From NCBI GenBank assembly GCA_030581615.1, contig JAKTTT010000016.1:124001-188000 (forward strand): 64,000 bases of DNA. Direction: 5' to 3'. The stretch comes from Alloascoidea africana (Eukaryota > Ascomycota > Alloascoideomycetes > Alloascoideales > Alloascoideaceae). The translations under genes and the position numbers were made by a program. Numbering within the stretch: the first letter of the stretch is position 1; each line of letters opens with the position of its first letter. Shown here in pieces: positions 61,228-64,000 of this stretch. Under the pieces are notes generated by a model. It ran no database searches, was not told the origin of the DNA, and saw only the letters and a list, made by a program, of their open reading frames with translations.

Positions 61228-62487
61228 ATGACTGGTATGCAACATAATTCCGATAGCAGCTCCACCTTAACCACGACTACGACGAGGAACAATGGTGCCT
61301 CTGCCTCTGCTGCTTCTGCTTCTGCTGCTGCTTCTGCTTCTGGTGCAGGTTCGTTTGAGAACCGAGAGAACAACACCATGCTGAATCCTCCGTTCAATTC
61401 CACCAGCAGAATGGCAGTGAATCGATACGCATATACATATCCCTTTGAATACACACAATTACCATCAAACTCGTATGAATCGAACCACGGCGCTATTTCT
61501 TCGGTCTCGATGCGATCTTCCAAATCCACAACTACGAGAGTGATTGATGAGTTACAACTGACGGTGGACACGCTACGTCGTGAACACAACCATTTGAAAA
61601 CGCAGTCATCTGAATATGCAAAGACAAATTGCATGCTTGAAAGACAGGTACAGAATCTCGCAAAGGAGTTGGATGGTTCACAATCGGAACATGAACGGCT
61701 AACGACGCTTCTTGTTGATAAAGAGACCCATATAGGCGATTTGGAAAGTAAGATGGGGGTAATGACAAAACAACTACAAGAGATAGAGGTTAAGGACAGT
61801 GAACTTAGCAACAGACACCGCATTTTGGAGTCGCAGGTAAACTCCTCAGAGGCCGAAAGAGCACGGCTTAATGCAGCGAACGAGGTGATGAAGCAAGGAC
61901 AAGAAGAGATGAAGCAACGGTTATCCCAAAACTTTGTAAAGCTTTCTGAAAAGTTGAACGAGTATGGGTTACGCAAAGAAAAGAACATACATTTGTTGAA
62001 TACATTCCAGAACCAGTTGGAGGAGCAACAGACATTGCAGCGAAAGGCAACAGAGGATAACCAGAGGCTTAAAAAGCTGGGAGAAGAGAAAGAGACTGCA
62101 TTCAGTCTTATGATAGGGGAATTAAGGAACGAGAATAGTAACAAGAGGGCCAGTATGGGCCCATCTTTAGAATATTGCAACATCTTGGTTGATGATATAA
62201 GCCGGATCAAAAGAAAGATTATAACGATTCAAAACGTCAAGACTCTGGATGATATGGAACAGGCTTTATCTCCAGTTGAGGCATCTGTGAAATGGCGATC
62301 AAGAGACCGGAAACGAGACAGTGATGAATCAAGCGATGAGGAGGTGAAAAAGAATAAGAACAAGAATAGAAGAAGTTTGCTAACTGCTAGACGGCTGAAT
62401 ATTCTCGATTATCGTGAAGCTTCTCCAAGTGAAGATAAAGATGATCAGGATTCCAGTTCCGAGGAGGAGTCAGATGATCATGATTAG
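61228..62487 (+). CDS. She3-like coiled-coil protein
   Basis: A 419-aa ORF from ATG 61228. A Ser/Ala/Thr low-complexity head (residues 1-50) is followed by long heptad coiled coil (residues ~105-310; RVIDELQLTVDTLRREHNHL through EEQQTLQRKATEDNQRLKKL), then LEYCNILVDDISRIKRKIIT. A basic, acidic-ended tail has KNKNKNRRS and a Ser/Asp/Glu terminus. She3 in yeasts links Myo4 to She2 and mRNA, is about 425 aa, and has a coiled-coil N-half that starts in this style. The match is by architecture. A spindle, septin or golgin-like coiled coil is also possible. Confidence 0.55.
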   Translation: MTGMQHNSDSSSTLTTTTTRNNGASASAASASAAASASGAGSFENRENNTMLNPPFNSTSRMAVNRYAYTYPFEYTQLPSNSYESNHGAISSVSMRSSKSTTTRVIDELQLTVDTLRREHNHLKTQSSEYAKTNCMLERQVQNLAKELDGSQSEHERLTTLLVDKETHIGDLESKMGVMTKQLQEIEVKDSELSNRHRILESQVNSSEAERARLNAANEVMKQGQEEMKQRLSQNFVKLSEKLNEYGLRKEKNIHLLNTFQNQLEEQQTLQRKATEDNQRLKKLGEEKETAFSLMIGELRNENSNKRASMGPSLEYCNILVDDISRIKRKIITIQNVKTLDDMEQALSPVEASVKWRSRDRKRDSDESSDEEVKKNKNKNRRSLLTARRLNILDYREASPSEDKDDQDSSSEEESDDHD

Positions 62488-62737
62488 TTATAAAAAGAAC
62501 CCACCTTTCATTTCTAATTTTGCTTATGATAAATATACTGTGGAGGGAAGTTTTTTTTCCCCCTGGTTTAAGTCATTGCTTTTCCAACAAGAGTCCAATA
62601 GAGGTATAGGAGTGAAAAATTGACCAGGGAGTGCAACTTGTGTAGGTATATCGATGGGATATCTAAGAGTTTTTGTGTTTGAGAGCAATCCGCGTATCAT
62701 CATCATTTCACCGAGCCAGGATGGATGGTTTTTGGTT

Positions 62738-63014
62738 TCAACTGGGAGTGTCGGGTTTTACCGTCGGGAGGTCGGCGATTTCCTTGTGCGTTCCATACAG
62801 AAAACTCTCGTAAACGCTGTGACAAGTATACGATGAGATACGGGCAATGGCCACAGCTGGGAAATCGCCGTTTGGTAGTGGCCCCGTGGACCAACAACCT
62901 CGGAGGGGAAGTGTAATAATGTAGCGAGACCTAACCTTCGTTGCCTTCATCATTGCTGGATGGCTCCATTTCCTGTTCCTCCTTGTCCCTGTTAACAGGG
63001 TTATAGAAAGCCAT
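62738..63014 (-). CDS. Tiny spliced ORF, unknown function
   Basis: Exon 1 is ATG 63014-62936 (26 codons plus one base, MAFYNPVNRDKEEQEMEPSS). Exon 2 is 62856-62738, entered after CCCAG and ending in TGA, for 65 aa in total. The donor is a weak GTTAGG. Without splicing the ORF ends two codons later. Exon 2 text (VAIARISSYTCHSVYESFLY) is coding-like, and the opposite frames are also open. No family was recognised. Confidence 0.33.
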
Positions 63015-63426
63015 GGTTTTAAAATGTGGGGGCATCTCGCCCGATATTTAAGCAAAGGCGAAAGCAAAAGTAAAGTAATCTACAATTGTTATAAGCATTC
63101 TTGTTGTAAAGAATTTCAAGTCCGTTAGAAATGTACTTGGTTTGGGTTGGATTATTTGTACAAGATGCTAGTGGATCTCTCTCTCTCCTCTATTTAGCAG
63201 AGTGTATATGAGATTTGTTTGAGGCCGAAACTAGAGAAAACTTTAAACTGTGTGAAAGTATCTTTTATTTCTGGGTTGACCGTTGACACCACCATCTTAT
63301 TTAAATTTTTTTTTCACGTCGAGCTTTCTTTCCTTCATATCACTTTTATTGTTTTTTATTATTGGTTTTGGAAATTCGGCATCATTGAATTCGACCCGAG
63401 GAGATTTATAAAAGACGTGAGATAGA
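63015..63426. promoter_or_regulatory. Divergent region upstream of DIC1
   Basis: 412 bp, T-rich near 63300-63360. No ORF of interest was seen. It separates the tiny minus ORF from DIC1. Confidence 0.4.
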
Positions 63427-64000
63427 ATGGCTTCGGAACCCGCTAAGAAGATACATTACCCGTAGGTGAAAGTCAGAGTTTTGGAGATGCCCACCTCTAC
63501 ATACTAACAATAAAAAATAATTTTCTTTAGATTTTGGTATGGCGGTATGTGAACAAAACAAGACCAATTGAGAACAACAGCACACAGAGTTTTGACGATA
63601 TTGAGAGCTAACGCGATGGTCTTGATAACAATAAAGGAGTTGCCAGTATAACGGCGGCCATGGTCACAGTATGTGTACAATAACCGAGTCAAACAATTCA
63701 ACAACAATTTTTTTGCTAACATGATGTACCGATATATTCTATAGCATCCACTGGATCTTGCCAAAGTCCGACTGCAAACGGCCAAGGACCCAGGACAAAC
63801 GCTTTTGAGAACGATTGTTCTGATTTTGAAAAATGAAGGCTTTTTAGCGCTCTACTCTGGACTATCAGCATCGATTTTGAGACAGGCTACCTACTCCACG
63901 ACCCGTTTTGCAACCTACGAGTATCTGAAAGAACAGTACAGTCTACGGAACTCGGGCAGCCAGACTAAACAACAATCGATACCAAGCTACGTTCTGCTGC
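63427..64000 (+). CDS. DIC1: Mitochondrial dicarboxylate carrier (partial at right edge)
   Basis: Exons 63427-63461, 63531-63544 (14 nt), 63637-63668 (32 nt) and 63745 to beyond 64000. Donors are GTAGGT, GTATGT and GTATGT. Branch sites ACTAAC (63503-63508) and GCTAAC precede acceptors. The joined text is MASEPAKKIHYPFWYGG, VASITAAMVT, HPLDLAKVRLQT, then LILKNEGFLALYSGLSASIL and RQATYSTTRFATYEYLKEQY. This matches mitochondrial carrier repeat 1 (PLDLAKVR signature) and the Dic1 branch specifically. Dic1 exchanges malate or succinate for phosphate across the inner membrane. The remaining two carrier repeats lie outside the window. Confidence 0.92.

Noticed and set aside
60996-62210. 404-codon open frame on the minus strand
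   Set aside because: It lies antisense to the coiled-coil gene at 61228-62487. Its Ser/Cys/Phe-rich text is what the complement of a Glu/Lys/Gln-rich coiled coil gives, and no motif is present.
1-64000. CRISPR arrays, bacterial operons, riboswitches
   Set aside because: None seen. The window is eukaryotic with spliced genes, and the tandem repeats present are simple microsatellites.

Overview
The window looks like nuclear DNA of an ascomycete yeast (Saccharomycotina), probably an early-branching, intron-rich lineage and not Saccharomyces or Candida. The gene set is typical of yeasts: Rap1, Slt2, Ypd1, Cox6, Rps7, Ngg1, Rsm24, Mgr3, Nvj2 and Dic1. Many genes carry short introns of about 50-210 nt with GTAAGT/GTATGT-type donors and TACTAAC/CTAAC branch sites. 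The window also holds a Set9/KMT5-type H4K20 methyltransferase, which well-studied budding yeasts lack. Two CTG codons sit at conserved leucines in the carrier gene at the right end, which fits the standard code. All coordinates and splice junctions were read by eye, and family names rest on recognised motifs, not on searches.

Layout. 1-4.0 kb: 5' end of a probable peroxisomal Lon-type protease (-), a small spliced acidic gene (-), and selenoprotein-O family FMP40 (-). 4.4-8.1 kb: glycine-rich protein (+), COX6 (-), SLT2 MAP kinase (+). 8.3-18.7 kb: dipeptidyl aminopeptidase (+), YPD1 (-) divergent from RAP1 (+) across a short shared promoter with a palindromic double E-box, a glyoxylate-reductase type dehydrogenase (-), and a secreted Ser/Thr-rich protein (-). 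18.7-23 kb: a gene desert holding folded repeats and a decayed 1.84-kb Tc1/mariner transposon with long inverted repeats. 23-30 kb: SET9 (+), a DUF4112-like membrane protein with a frame discontinuity (-), and a secreted acid phosphatase (-). 30.7-39.9 kb: a long LRR protein (-), MGR3 (-), an alcohol-acetyltransferase-like enzyme (-), RPS7 (-).

41.5-46.9 kb: RKI1 (+), NGG1/ADA3 (-), RSM24 (-). 47-51.4 kb: a second desert with two head-to-head LTR-like fossils, an orphan signal-peptide ORF, and a tRNA-Thr(CGT) gene whose anticodon loop carries four extra bases at the canonical intron site. 51.5-64 kb: an LCAT-like hydrolase (+), a single-unit Vps10 receptor (-) divergent from NVJ2 (+), a She3-like coiled-coil protein (+), a tiny spliced ORF (-), and the start of DIC1 (+), which includes a 14-nt microexon.

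The genes do not form a pathway cluster. Cell-wall and osmotic signalling (SLT2, YPD1), mitochondria (COX6, MGR3, RSM24, DIC1, FMP40), chromatin (RAP1, SET9, NGG1) and secretion or vacuole functions (DPAP, Vps10, acid phosphatase) are interleaved, as is usual for a yeast chromosome arm. I found no CRISPR array, biosynthetic cluster or clearly new multi-gene system. The more unusual signals are the tRNA insertion, the microexon, the DUF4112 frame break and the palindromic regulatory sites.
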